A DNA stretch of 64,000 nt from Paguma larvata (taxonomy: Eukaryota; Chordata; Mammalia; Carnivora; Viverridae), in contig CM057841.1 of assembly GCA_030068075.1 (NCBI GenBank), forward strand, positions 34,141,030 through 34,205,029, in the 5' to 3' direction. Of the stretch, positions 10,935 to 20,749 are shown piece after piece. A model generated the notes under the pieces. It was not told the DNA's origin. It did no database searches and saw nothing but the letters and a program-made list of their open reading frames with translations. Made by a program: the position numbers and the translations under genes. The first letter of the stretch is position 1; each line of letters begins with the position of its first letter.

Positions 10935-11249
10935 CAAAAGGCCTTCCATAGCTGTTTTTCCAAATTTTCCAAACTTTTCCAAACTTTCAATCAAAGTCTA
11001 CATGTCGCACATATTTGGCTACGTCTCCCAAATCTCTTTAACCTTATATGTCCCTATCTACTTTTTTACAAAACAGCATTGACTTTGTTGATCCCAAGAT
11101 AGTTACCTTGTAGAGGGTCTGGAAGTTTCCACCTTCCGGACATGTCTGTCTCCTCATGGGGCCACTTACCTTCCTCTAGCCTCTGCATTTCTGACAAACT
11201 GAAAGTGAGGATTAGAAACCCGATAAGATTCCGGAGGACGCCTTTTCTT

Positions 11250-12440
11250 TTCTCTTTTTAAGACTTTGATTTTTTAGAGCAGGTTTAAGTTCGCAGCAAA
11301 ACTGAGAGGAAGTTATAGAGAGTTCCCATATGCCTGCTGCCCCCAGCACGCAGAGCTTCCCGCGTTAGCGACCTCCCCAACCAGGGCGGCCCGTTCGTTA
11401 CGAGAGCTAAACCTCTCCTGACACGTCATTCTCGCACAGGTTACACACGGTTTACTCTCGGCTTTGTATTTTCTATGGATTTGGACAAAAACCTGCTAAT
11501 GACATGTATCCATCGATGTAGTATCGTACAGAGTATTTCCACTGTGAGTCCTCTGTGCTCGCCTGTCCATCTCCTCCCTTCCCCTAACCTCTGCTCTTTT
11601 TACTGCGTCCATAGCGCTGTCTTCCCCAGAATGACATGGTCATGGAGTTGGAATCCTACAGTATGCCGCATTTTCAAACTGGCTTCTTTCACTTTGTAAT
11701 ATTTAAGTAAGTTTAAGATTCTCCATGTCTTTTCATGGCTTCCTAATGCATTATAACTCATTTCTTTTCAGCACTGAACAATATTCCATTGTTTCAATAC
11801 GCCACACTGTACCCATCCCCCCACTGAGAGACATCCTGGTTACTTCTGTTTTAAAATTATTTTAATTTTTTAAAGTTTTTTTTAATGTTTATTTCCTTAT
11901 TTTGAGGGAGAGAGACAGTGTGCGCATGCGCACAAGCAGCGGAGGGGCAAAGAGGGAGAGAGAGAGTCCCAAGCAGGCTCTGTGGCGTCAGCGCAGAGCC
12001 CTACGTGGGGTTCTGTCCCATGAACCGTGGGATCACGACCTGAGCTGAAATCAAGAGTGGGACCCGGAACTGACCGAGCCACCCAGGTGCCTCCATCTCG
12101 GTTACTTCTAAGTTTTGGCATTTATGAATAAAGTTGTGATCATAGGCCTTCGTGCAGACACAAGTGACTTCTCTTGGTGTTTGCACCAAGGCGCATGGTC
12201 ACTGGGCCCTACGGTGAGAGTATGTTTCGTTTTGTGAGGAACTGCCAGCTGCATTGCAGAGTGGCTGTGCCATCCTGCATCCTCACCAGCGATGAATGGG
12301 AGGTCTCATTGTTCCGCATTCTCGCCAGTGTTTGGCGTCGCCAGTGTTCCGGTCTGGATTTCGGCCATTCCAATCGGTACGTAGTGGTATCTCATTGTTG
12401 TTTTAATTAGTCTTTCCCTGATGACATGTGATGCGGAGCA
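11250..12440 (-). mobile_element. Old L1 on the minus strand, ORF2 and 3' UTR
   Basis: Long antisense L1 text: 'gcaaaactgagaggaagttatagag' (11297), 'tggatttggacaaaaacctgctaatgacatgtatccatc' (11476), 'ttttcagcactgaacaatattccattg' (11766), 'ggaactgccagctgcattgcagagtggctg' (12237) and 'gtggtatctcattgttgttttaatt' (12384). One SINE interrupts it. Multiple stops; inert. Confidence 0.85.
11848..12094 (-). mobile_element. SINE in the minus-strand L1
   Basis: Antisense SINE of an older flavour ('agctgaaatcaagagtgggac') flanked by ATCCTGGTTACTTCT (11833-11847) and ATCTCGGTTACTTCT (12095-12109). Confidence 0.88.
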
Positions 12441-12480
12441 TCTTCTCATATGTTTTTGTTTTCTTTAAGAGTTATTTATC

Positions 12481-12696
12481 GGGGCGCCTGGGTGGCGCAG
12501 TCGGTTAAGCGTCTGACTTCGGCTCAGGTCATGATCTCACCGTTGGTGAATTCGAGCCCTGCATTGGGCTCTGTGTTGACAGGTTGGAGCCTAGAGCCTT
12601 TTTCAGATTCTGTGTCTCCCTCTCTTTCTCTCTGCCCTTCCCCTGCTCACACTCCATCTCTCTCTCCCTCAAAATAAATAAACACTAAAACAAAAA
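12481..12696 (+). mobile_element. Felid SINE
   Basis: Sense full-length felid SINE starting GGGGCGCCTGGGTGGCGCAG, with AGTTATTTAT repeated on both sides (about 12470-12479 and 12697-12706). Confidence 0.92.
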
Positions 12697-12711
12697 AGTT
12701 ATTTATTTATT

Positions 12712-12945
12712 GGGGCCACCTGGGTGGCTCAGTCAGTTAAGCACCCGACTTTGGCTCAGGTCATGATCTTGTGGTTCATGAGTTCAAGCCCCGCATTGGG
12801 CACTGCACTGACGATGAGGAGCCTGAAACTTGCCTGGGTTCTCTCTCTCCCCATTCTCTCTGCCCCTCCCTCACTCTGGCTCTTTCTCTTTCTCTCTCCC
12901 TCTCCTGCGCGTGCACTCTCTCAAAATAAATAAATAAACTAAACA
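12712..12945 (+). mobile_element. Felid SINE
   Basis: Sense SINE directly after the previous one, from 'ggggccacctgggtggctcag' to 'aaaataaataaataaactaaac' plus A run. Confidence 0.9.
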
Positions 12946-13185
12946 AAAAAAAGATTTATTTGTTTATTTACTTATTTATATAAGTATTTACTTATATTTA
13001 TTTATATTTACTTATTTATATAATTATATATATTATTTATTTATTTATAATTATATACAATATATAAATAAAAATATATTTATTTATATAAATATATAAT
13101 CAATTTACTTATTTATATAAGTAAATAAACAAAAAAAGATTTATTTGTTTATTTACTTACTTATATAAGTAAGTAATCTCTTTAC
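12946..13185. repeat. AT-rich satellite-like block with duplicated ends
   Basis: About 240 bp built almost only of TTTA, TTAT, ATATA words. A ~45-bp segment (AAAAAAGATTTATTTGTTTATTTACTTA..TATATAAGTA) occurs near 12946 and again near 13133, flanking the TATA-type core. Inverted repeats such as TTTACTTATTTATATAAGTAAA (13107-13128) could extrude as cruciforms. Probably grew from a SINE A-tail. Confidence 0.85.
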
Positions 13186-13485
13186 CCAATGTGGGGCTTG
13201 AACTCATGACCCTGAGATTAAGAGTTACAGGAGGCACCTGGGTGGCTCAGTCAGTTAAACGTCCGACTTTGGCTCAGGTGATGGTCTTACGGTTTGTGAA
13301 TTTGAAGCCCGGGTTGGGCTCTGTGCTGACAGCCCAAAGCCTGGAGCCTGCCTCAGATTCTGTGTCTCCCTCTCTCTCTGCACCTCCCCTGCTTGCACTG
13401 TGTCTGTCTCAAAAATAAATAAACGCTAAAAAAAAAAAAAAAAAAGAGTTGCATGCTCCTCTGACCTAGCCGGCTAGGCGCCCCT
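13130..13485 (-). mobile_element. Older SINE split by a younger SINE
   Basis: Antisense CAN-type SINE ('caatgtggggcttgaactcatgaccctgagattaagagtt' at 13188-13227, resuming 'gcatgctcctctgacctagccggctaggcgcccc' at 13451). The break is exactly where a sense felid SINE sits, with AAGAGTT repeated on both sides. Confidence 0.88.
13230..13446 (+). mobile_element. Felid SINE inserted in an older SINE
   Basis: Sense full-length SINE from 'gaggcacctgggtggctcag' to the A tail at 13428-13445. Flanked by AAGAGTTACA and AAGAGTTGCA. Confidence 0.9.
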
Positions 13486-13496
13486 GTTTTCTTTTG

Positions 13497-13785
13497 CCAA
13501 TTGGTAAAATATATATAACATAAAATTTACCCTTTTAACCATTTTTGAGTGGCAACAAGTCCATTCACACAGCTGTGCAACCATCACCACCGTCCACCTC
13601 CAGAACTTTCCCATCTTCCCAGACTGAAACTCTGGACTCATTCAACACTAACCAATCCCCCCTGCCCCCAGGCCCTGGCAACCAGCATTCTACTGTCCGT
13701 CTCTGTGAGTTTGACCACTACCAACCTCATAGGAGCGGGATCATACCGTATCTGTCCTGTGGCCGGCTTTGGGCAACGCCATTTG
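13497..13785 (-). mobile_element. Old L1 3' UTR fragment, minus strand
   Basis: Antisense of the same L1 region seen at 8210-8430 ('acataaaatttacccttttaaccatt', 'catcaccaccgtccacctccagaactttcccatcttccc'). The pair at 8175 and 13497 are separate insertions of related subfamilies. Confidence 0.8.
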
Positions 13786-14084
13786 CCGAGAAGTCTTCCC
13801 AGGCGGTACTGTCCAGCAGGTGCATCTCCGTGAGGGGGCTCAGAGGAGCAGCAGCTGCGAAGGCTCTGCCCGCTCCTGCCCTCCCCTGCCCACCCACCTC
13901 TCTTGCCTGGCCGCCCCCTGCTCCCCAGCCTCTCTGCCCCAGCTGCTCAGCCCTCTCTCACCCTGTCACGGCCTTAGCGCTTGCCTTCTCCTCCCTGGCA
14001 GGCTCCTGGTGTCTTCTAGATTTTGGCTCGACTGTCACCTCTTCATAGAGGCCCAAACTGCCTTCCTGTAGTCACTGCCTCATT

Positions 14085-14700
14085 TTTTTTCTGTTCGATT
14101 TTCTTCACGGCACTCACCATAGCCTGATATTACACCCTGTTTGGTACTTGCCTGCTTAGCATCAGCCTCTGGGCTCAGATCTGCAATGGCAGGGACCGGT
14201 TCACTGGCACGTCCCAGACCCTGGCAGCGTCCTTGGCACATGACAGGGGCTTGTATAGGTTCCCTCCTCCTGCTGTAAGGAACGACCGCAAACGGAGTGC
14301 CTTCCAACAACACAAATTTCCGAGCTGACAGCTCAGGAAGTCCGAGGTCCTGAATTAGTTTCGGTGGACAGAAATCAAGGTGTCGGCAGGACCGGGTTCC
14401 TTCTGGAAGGCTCTAGGGGAGAATCTGTTTCCTTGCCTTTTCCAGCTCGCGGAGACCGCGAGCATTCCCCGGCTCGCAGTCCCGCGTCACCCAGACTTCT
14501 GCTTCTGTCAGTCCCCCTCCTGCTCTGAGTCTGAGCCACTCTTAATACCGACTCTGCGGTCACACTGGGCCCACCCAGCGCCCAGCTGAAGTTAATCTTT
14601 GACTTAAACGCGTCTGCGTTTTCACCCTGTAAGGCACATACTCACAGATTTCGGGAATTAAAATGTGGGCACCTTGGGAGAACCATCATTTTGTGGGCCA
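14085..14700 (+). mobile_element. Ancient L2-like and LTR-like relics
   Basis: 14085-14240 has the L2 3'-end pattern ('..caatggcagggaccggttcactggcacgtcccagaccctggcagcgtccttggcacatgacagggg'). From about 14260 ('cctcctgctgtaaggaacgaccgcaaacggagtgccttccaacaacacaaattt') to 14700 the text matches a common mammalian interspersed repeat whose name I cannot assign with certainty. Confidence 0.5.
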
Positions 14701-14722
14701 CTGGGCTCACTAAACACGTGCC

Positions 14723-14749
14723 GGATGGATGGATGGATGGATGGATGGG
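14723..14749. repeat. (GGAT)n short tandem repeat
   Basis: About six GGAT units; potentially polymorphic. Confidence 0.85.
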
Positions 14750-15039
14750 GCCCTTTGCAAATGGAGTGGTGAGCCCCGAATTCCAAGGCTGGCTGTGTGA
14801 CCTTGGGCAAACCCCCTCCTTCTCTGAGCTGCAGTATCCTCCTTCAGGAGATGTGCTCCGAGCACCCGCAGCGGATCCCCCTCTTGGTGGACACCGGGAA
14901 CGCCGAGACAAACAACAACAGGCCTGGCCCTCCACGGGGGTGGAGTTCGGCTTCTGGGAAGCGGTCTGAGAAAGAGGAGACCTGACAGAATCTGCTCAGG
15001 TCCACGGTGCTGGTCACCCCACTGAACTTTCAGGTCCCG

Positions 15040-15560
15040 AGGGGGTGTGCTTACCTAGAAGGTGACATTTTAAATGAAGCCTGAGTAGGAGTTCGTGCGG
15101 TGGAGGAGTGGAAAGGGCACTGACGGCCGGGGAGAGTCTGTTGGCCTCTTTGAGGAACTGTGGGGAGCGTGATGTGTTCTCTCAGCGGCGGGAGAACAGT
15201 GTGGGAGGGGGCGTGTCTGCAAGGGAGGCCTTGAAGGCCACGGTCAGGAGCTTGGGCTCTGTCCTCAGGCCGAAGGGCCAGAGTAGGGTTTCGAAGCAGG
15301 AGAGAGAGCCCCGTGCACTGAACCTGGGCCTCGCTCTGACCACCGTGGTGCGGAGAGGAGATTGGGGGCCAGCGTCCGAGCCCACGGGGGAGGCGGCCTG
15401 GACTGGGCAGTGACGAAGGGGATGGACGAGGAAGGGGGGCAGTAGAACCCGCGGGATATGGTGACGGAGAAGCGGACGGGTGAGAAGAGCCTGGAGACAG
15501 CGGGGAAGGAAGACCAGGCCCAGCGGAAATGGATGGAAGCGCTTTGGAGCTGCTGCGGGG
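15040..15560. other. Diverged copy of an ancient repeat
   Basis: The order 'gaaggtgacattttaaatgaagcctgagtagg' - 'gaaggccacggtcaggagcttgggctctgtcc' - 'cgaagcaggagagag' follows the same layout as 48790-49460 and 51950-52450. Frames on both strands look coding only because the DNA is stop-poor. Family not assigned. Confidence 0.45.
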
Positions 15561-15959
15561 GTCGCGGATCGGCCCAGGTTGGGGTTTGGGGAGAAGCGGC
15601 AGAAGATGCTAGCGAGGGCCACAGAAACCAGCCCAATGGAGTCTCAGGCCTCTCCCTGTGAAGAGAGATCAGGGAGGAAGGTCGTCAAGGGTGCGGGTGG
15701 GCCTCCAGGTCCAGGGGAGGGTTTAGGGCTGGTCGGCTCCTGTCCACACAGCCCCTGGGGTAAATAGGCCGGGCTATCGGCCCCATTTCCAGATGGGCGA
15801 GCTGACCCCAGAGACACCCAGGTACACGGCCATGCCCGTACAGCGTGAGGGCTCCGGGGAGCACGGGCCTCTAAGAGGCCCAGCTCAACGGGGATTTTGC
15901 AAGTCTCTCGGGACCCAGAGGGAAGGACAAGGCGGGGGTCCCCTCTGAGCTGTTCCAAG

Positions 15960-16149
15960 CCACAGAGAATTTCCTTTTATATGGAGGAAGCGGGAGTTCT
16001 TCTTTCGTAATGTGAATGTCAGAGATTCTGGGCCCACCGGTGACTAAGAGTGTCTGGGGCTCGTGGGTGTTAGCAAGTGCTTAAATACTAGGCCCTCCTG
16101 TCATCCGGTGACTACAGACACCTGGGCTGGGGACACACAGGACAAGAGC
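15960..16149 (+). promoter_or_regulatory. CCL22 core promoter and 5' UTR
   Basis: A TTAAATA box at 16081-16087 lies about 30 bp upstream of the expected start of transcription near 16112 ('ctacagacacctgggctggggac', which resembles the mammalian CCL22 leader). GAGAATTTCC at 15965-15974 is, on the other strand, one mismatch from a GGAAATTCCC-type NF-kB site. NF-kB control of CCL22 in dendritic cells and macrophages is established for the family; use of this exact site is inference. Confidence 0.6.
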
Positions 16150-16223
16150 ATGGCCGGCCTGAAGACTCCGCTCCTGGCTGTCCTTGTGCCTCCTTGCTGT
16201 GACCCTTCAAGCAACTGAGGCAG
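16150..16223 (+). CDS. CCL22: CCL22 exon 1 (signal peptide), frameshifted
   Basis: ATG at 16150 has a strong context (A at -3, G at +4). The expected leader is [13 protein letters not shown] followed by [11 protein letters not shown]. The second half is present but one frame away, because CTTGTGCCTCCTTGCTG has one base more than the expected pattern. Donor GTGAGG at 16224. Confidence 0.93.
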
Positions 16224-19200
16224 GTGAGGCTGGGGAGAGGGAGGACTCCCTGAGAGGCCAGGGTCAGACATGGGGCTCTCTGCCTCACTTAGTGGAAAGA
16301 GGAGTGGGCTGCGAGCAGATGACCCCAGTCTGCTGCTGCCTCTGGGCTAGTCACGGTGCTTCTCTGGGCCTCAGTTTACACATCTGTTAAATGGGTAGTC
16401 TTTTTTTTTTTAATTTTTAAGTTTATTTATTATTTATTTTGAGAGAGAGAGAGAGAGAAAGAGCACAAGTGCGGCACCAACAGCACAGAGCCTGGTGCAG
16501 GGCTCAAACTCATGAACCTTGAGACTACGACCTGAGCCGAGATCAAGAGTCGGATGCTTAACCGGCTGTGCCACCCAGGCGCCCTGACTGGGTAGTCTGG
16601 AAGGCTTGGAGTCTAGGATCTGTCTCGGCTGGGTTGGGGGGGGGGGTGGACATGACCAGCCATCCCCTACTCCAGAGAACTTAGGCATAGGACGCTTGGA
16701 TGTGGAGAAGAAGCCACCAGAAGGAGCCATCCGGGATGGGAAGAGGGAGGAGGGATAGTCCCTCAGAAAGCTGGCCCGGCTCTTGGTCCACTTCATATTT
16801 GCTCCAGAACCTGCCCTCAACACTGAGGCCCGGCCTTCTCTGCTTTGTCTCAGTTAGACCCTCCTGCACTGTGTGGGATAAGGGCACGAGCACTGGACTG
16901 GGAGTCAGGCAGCTGTCTTTGGGTTTCCTGAGAGCTTTTCCTGGGTTCAAGGCCCCATCAACTGGTACTATTATCACCCCGTTAGTCAGAGGAGCAAACT
17001 GGGCCTCAGAGATGTTAAATGACTCGCCCGGGAAGGCCTGGTGGCTCAGGGCAGAGTGGGACCCGCACCCAGGTCCGCATGACTGGACTCTGCCCGCGTC
17101 CTTATCCTGACTCCCCAGAGTCGCGCCGTGTGACTCGGGGCAGGTCGTCTCCCTCCCTGGATCTCAGCCTCCCCACGTGCACCAGGAAGCTTAGAGGAGG
17201 TGTGAGCTGAAGCAGACTTCTTGGATCGTCTCGGGGACTCAGCAAAATGCACGCCTGACTCAGCAGGGCTTGGGCGCCAAGCATTTCTGACAAGCTCCTA
17301 GGTGACACCGAAGGTGCTGGTCCAGGGACCTCGCCTACAATCGCCGGGACTTCTTCCCATGAAGTCTCTGGGTCCTGCCTAGAAGTTTCGGGCACCGTCG
17401 ATTCTCAGTCCTTGTGAATTTCTCTGCCTACCCCCTGGCCAACCCAGATCGTAGACACCGGGCCCTCAGGGCTCCTCCGAGACCCTGAGAATGGGGACTC
17501 CGAAGACTCAGGGTCCTCCAGGCGCCGACCTTTCGCATGAGAACAGAAATGCCGGCTCAGAGGCTGGGGCTGAGAGTAACCTGTCTGTGCCCGGTTGGTG
17601 AGTCTTCTGACTGTCTCCCTCCTCCAGGCCCCTATGGTGCCAACGTGGAAGACAGCATCTGCTGCCGAGACTACGTCCGTCACGCTCTGCCCTTCCGGAT
17701 GCTCAAGTATTTCTACTGGACGTCGGACTCCTGCCGGAGGCCCGGCGTGGTGTGAGTGCGGAGCTGGGGAGGCAGGGGCTTGGAGAGCCGGCCAGGCTGG
17801 CCCCGGAGGGCCCGGGAGCAGGGGGTGCGGGCGGACCCCAGGATGGCAGGAGCGACGCTGGCCTCCGTCCTTGAAACGGCTTGGCCCGGGCTTGGAGGGT
17901 ACCAAGAAAAAAAAAAAAAATCATGTGATCATTCAACAAATAATTTTGGACGCCTACTGCCTGCCAGGCGGCGTGCCGGGTTCTGAGGACGCAGAGCTGA
18001 ATGAGCTGGGCACCAGCTGGCGGCTGCCACGGCGCGGTGCGTGGAGGCGGTGCAGAGCCGAAGCGTGGGGTGCTCCCGTCAGAACATTCTGGCACCCATC
18101 CTCCCCAGCACCCAGGGAGTTATCTGAGGCAGCCTATTCTTGCCAGAGGAATACTGAGCTGACACGGAGGGCGTCCTCCGTCCCGGCGTGGTTCTGAGCT
18201 TTATCGTGCTAACTCGGGTGACCCTCCCGGCAGAACCACTAGCGGCCACAATTATTTCCGGATTTTTTTTTAAGTTTATTCATTTATTTTGAGAGAGAGA
18301 GAATTTATTTATTTATTTTGAGAGAGAGAGAAAGAGTGTGAGTGGAGGAGAGGCAGAGAGACAGGGAGAGAGAGACAGAGAGAGGCTCCCAAGCAGGCCC
18401 TGCGCTGTCAGCAGGGAGCCCGAGTAGGGGCTCAGTCTCACGAAGCGTGAGATCTCGACCTGAGCCGAAATCGAGAGTCGGACGCTCAACCTACTGAGCC
18501 CCCCAGGCGCCCCTACTTCCATTTTCCGGGTGTAGAAACAGGTGCAGGGAGGGGAAGTGATTTGCTCCAGGCTGCCCTGTGGGAACCAGGACTCCTGGGT
18601 CCTCGTTCAGGGCTTTCTCCTGAGGTTCTTGTTCTCCTTTGCCTCTTTCCCTCCATTTCTTAACTTCCTTTTCCTTAGCCTGGGGCCTATGCCTGCGCCT
18701 GCCACTGGCTAAGGGACCGGGCCTGTCCCTGGGGATACACAGCCCCTCCGGGCTGCTGCCTGCCGAGCCGCTCACCAGGGAGTCTGGGCTTGGGGGCTCA
18801 TGACCCCCTTTGGGGCTCCATCATTATCTCCCCATTTGCTCCTCCTGACTCCTTGTCCATCCCTCGAGGCGGGGGGCAAGGCCCGGCGTGGGGGGGGGGG
18901 ATTCTGCAGGTGAATAACAAAGAAGGTAGAAGTGGGTTTTGGTCACTCCAATTCTGAGGCTCCGTTTCCCCATCAGTGTAACAGGAGCGATCACCTTCAT
19001 TTATTTTTATTTACCCAACAAGTAGAGAGTGCTTGCTAAATGCAGGCACCGTTGTAAACACTTTATTAAATATTACCTCATTGAATCCTTGAAACAACCT
19101 TATGTTGTAGGTACTGTGATGATCCCCTGTGTAGTGGTGAGGAAACGGGCCCAGAGAGGTTACGGGGCCTCTTGAGCGTCGCGGGGCACAGGAACAGTAA

Positions 19201-20749
19201 GCGAACGGCGTGACGCTTGATGCCTGGCATGTCAGCCAAAGACAGCCCGGGCGATTATTGGATTTTGAGCCAGAAGGGACTCTAGGAAGAATGTGTCTTG
19301 ACAAACCGGGAGATCAAGGTTCAGAGAGGGGCTGAGGCTTGCCCAGTGTCCCCCAGCAGCCGGGGCAAGCTGCCCGCGAGGCCAAGATCAACACTGCTGC
19401 CTTCTTTTTCTTTCTGTGCATCGGTTGTCTGTAGGGTGGAGGGCAGATCAGGGGAGTAAGAGAAATCAGAGCTTCTGGGCTTCATGGACAAGCTCTTGAG
19501 AGGCAGGAAGGGAGCCGGGCTGGGGGCATGTCTCTGACCCCCACAAGTCTATTCCTGCCTATGATGGCTGAGGCAGAGTGCCCCAAGGGCCTGGCCTGGT
19601 ACTTTCTGTGCTTTGGGCAAGCGCGGGCACTCAGCCCGCAGCCGCCGTATGATCTTGGGACAGTGCCTACTCCTCTGCTCTGGGCTTCGCGCCCCAGAGG
19701 GCACGGTGAGTCAGACCTAACCAGCTCCGGGGCTAGCTGCTTTCCCCCTTCGCACCCCACTTTCTTCACCTATAAAACGGATAGAACAATAGGGCCTCGT
19801 AGAGTTGTTGTAAGGATTTACTAAGAAAATCCATGTTAAAGGGTGCCTGAGTGGCTCAACCGGTTAAGCGTCTGACTCTTGGTTTCGGCTCAGGTTGTGA
19901 CCTCATGGTTTCCTGAGTTTGAGCCCCGCGTCGGGCTCCGTGCTGACAGCTCAGAGCCTGGAGCCCGTTTCGGATTCTGTGTCTCCCTCTCTCTCTGCCC
20001 CTCCCCTGCTCACGCTCTGTCTGTCTGTCGGTCTCTCTCAAAAATAAATAAACCTTAAAGTAACCTTGAAAAAAAAAGAAATGTTAAAAGTTCAGGCCAG
20101 CTCCCGGCGCGGTTACAGAGTGACCGAGCACCTACTATCGGCCGCGCACTGCTCTGGACACTTGGGTTTGTGTTATCTCATCTAATCTTCCTTCAAACCC
20201 CGTGAGGCTGGACCAAGGTCATTATCCTCGTTTCACAGATGTGGAGACCGAGGGGCGTGCTGACAATGGCAGAGCTGGGCCAGACACTCTGGCTCCGAAG
20301 TTCACGCTCTTGGCTTTTGACCCAATATGTTCTCTCCCAAGACGGTGTCAGCAACGATCACGAGACACTTGGGCATCCGATTTCCTGGCCTGCCCTGACA
20401 CTCAAGGCTAGACTAAGAGTCCAGGAAATCCTAGCTGCTCTTCTCCCCTCTCCCCGCTGAAGAAGCATATTTACATAGGACAGGGGCCTCGTAACCTTTG
20501 AGCCGCTCTGTATCACAGGGACCCTGCACAGGGTGGGGGCCTCTGTCCAGTGGGCATCTCTGCACACAGTGAATGACTCACAAATGTTAAGCTTCCAGGG
20601 AAGGGGTGTGGCGTCTCGCTGCGTGCTATTGCTCCCTCACTGCCTCCCTGGTGTCTCCTTCCAGGTTCCTAACCGTCAGGGACCGGGAGATCTGTGCTGA
20701 CCCCAGGCTGCCCTGGGTGAAGAAGATACTGCAGAAGCTGGACCCATGA
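16150..20749 (+). CDS. CCL22: CCL22 (MDC) coding span, 3 exons, with an exon 1 frameshift
   Basis: Secreted CC chemokine, ligand of CCR4, made by dendritic cells and macrophages to attract Th2 and regulatory T cells. Coding exons are 16150-16223, 17628-17751 and 20665-20749, with GT-AG junctions at the usual phase-1 and phase-2 positions. The mature part begins [13 protein letters not shown] and keeps all four cysteines (residues 36, 37, 60, 76) and the FYWTSDSC segment. If exon 1 is given its expected 73 coding bases, the precursor is 93 residues, as in human. As written, exon 1 has 74: an extra base near 16188 shifts the frame and gives TGA at 16216-16218. No in-frame ATG precedes exon 2 in the mature frame, because TGA at 16160 blocks upstream starts. 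Either an assembly or sequencing error, an allele, or true loss. The identity of the gene is certain; its activity is not. Confidence 0.93.
16270..16395 (+). mobile_element. MIR-like fragment in CCL22 intron 1
   Basis: 'gggctagtcacggtgcttctctgggcctcagtttacacatctgttaaatgggtag' is the MIR tail; it breaks where a SINE inserted at 16402. Confidence 0.65.
16402..16588 (-). mobile_element. SINE in CCL22 intron 1
   Basis: Antisense SINE flanked by TGGGTAGTCT (16392-16401 and 16589-16598). Confidence 0.9.
16880..17110. mobile_element. MIR-like fragments in CCL22 intron 1
   Basis: 'cactggactgggagtcaggcagc' followed by 'actattatcaccccgttagtcagaggagcaaactgggcctcagag' are two MIR-type segments in old, rearranged form. 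Confidence 0.45.
17628..17751 (+). CDS. CCL22: CCL22 exon 2 (N-loop to beta 2)
   Basis: Acceptor CCTCCAG at 17621-17627 and donor GTGAGT at 17752. Encodes residues 25-65: the CC motif and YFYWTSDSC region with no disabling change. It completes a glycine codon with the last base of exon 1 and ends two bases into a valine codon. Confidence 0.96.
18264..18514 (-). mobile_element. SINE in CCL22 intron 2
   Basis: Antisense SINE whose tail contains a local duplication ('tttattttgagagagagagaa' twice, 18285-18330). Its head lies at 18498-18514. Confidence 0.88.
18515..19840. other. CCL22 intron 2 middle, MIR remnants only
   Basis: A minus-strand MIR-type segment lies at about 19070-19170 ('cctcattgaatccttgaaacaacc..gtaggtactgtgatgatcccc..gaggaaacgggcccagagaggtta'), and a plus-strand MIR tail at about 19755-19840. 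Nothing else recognised; a G11 run is at 18889-18900. Confidence 0.5.
19841..20080 (+). mobile_element. SINE in CCL22 intron 2
   Basis: Sense felid SINE, opposite in direction to the copy at 18264, with ATGTTAAA before and after it. Confidence 0.9.
20665..20749 (+). CDS. CCL22: CCL22 exon 3 (beta 3 and C-terminal helix)
   Basis: Acceptor CTCCTTCCAG ends at 20664. Encodes residues 65-93 ([25 protein letters not shown]) and a TGA at 20747-20749. Length and phase match the family. Confidence 0.95.
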
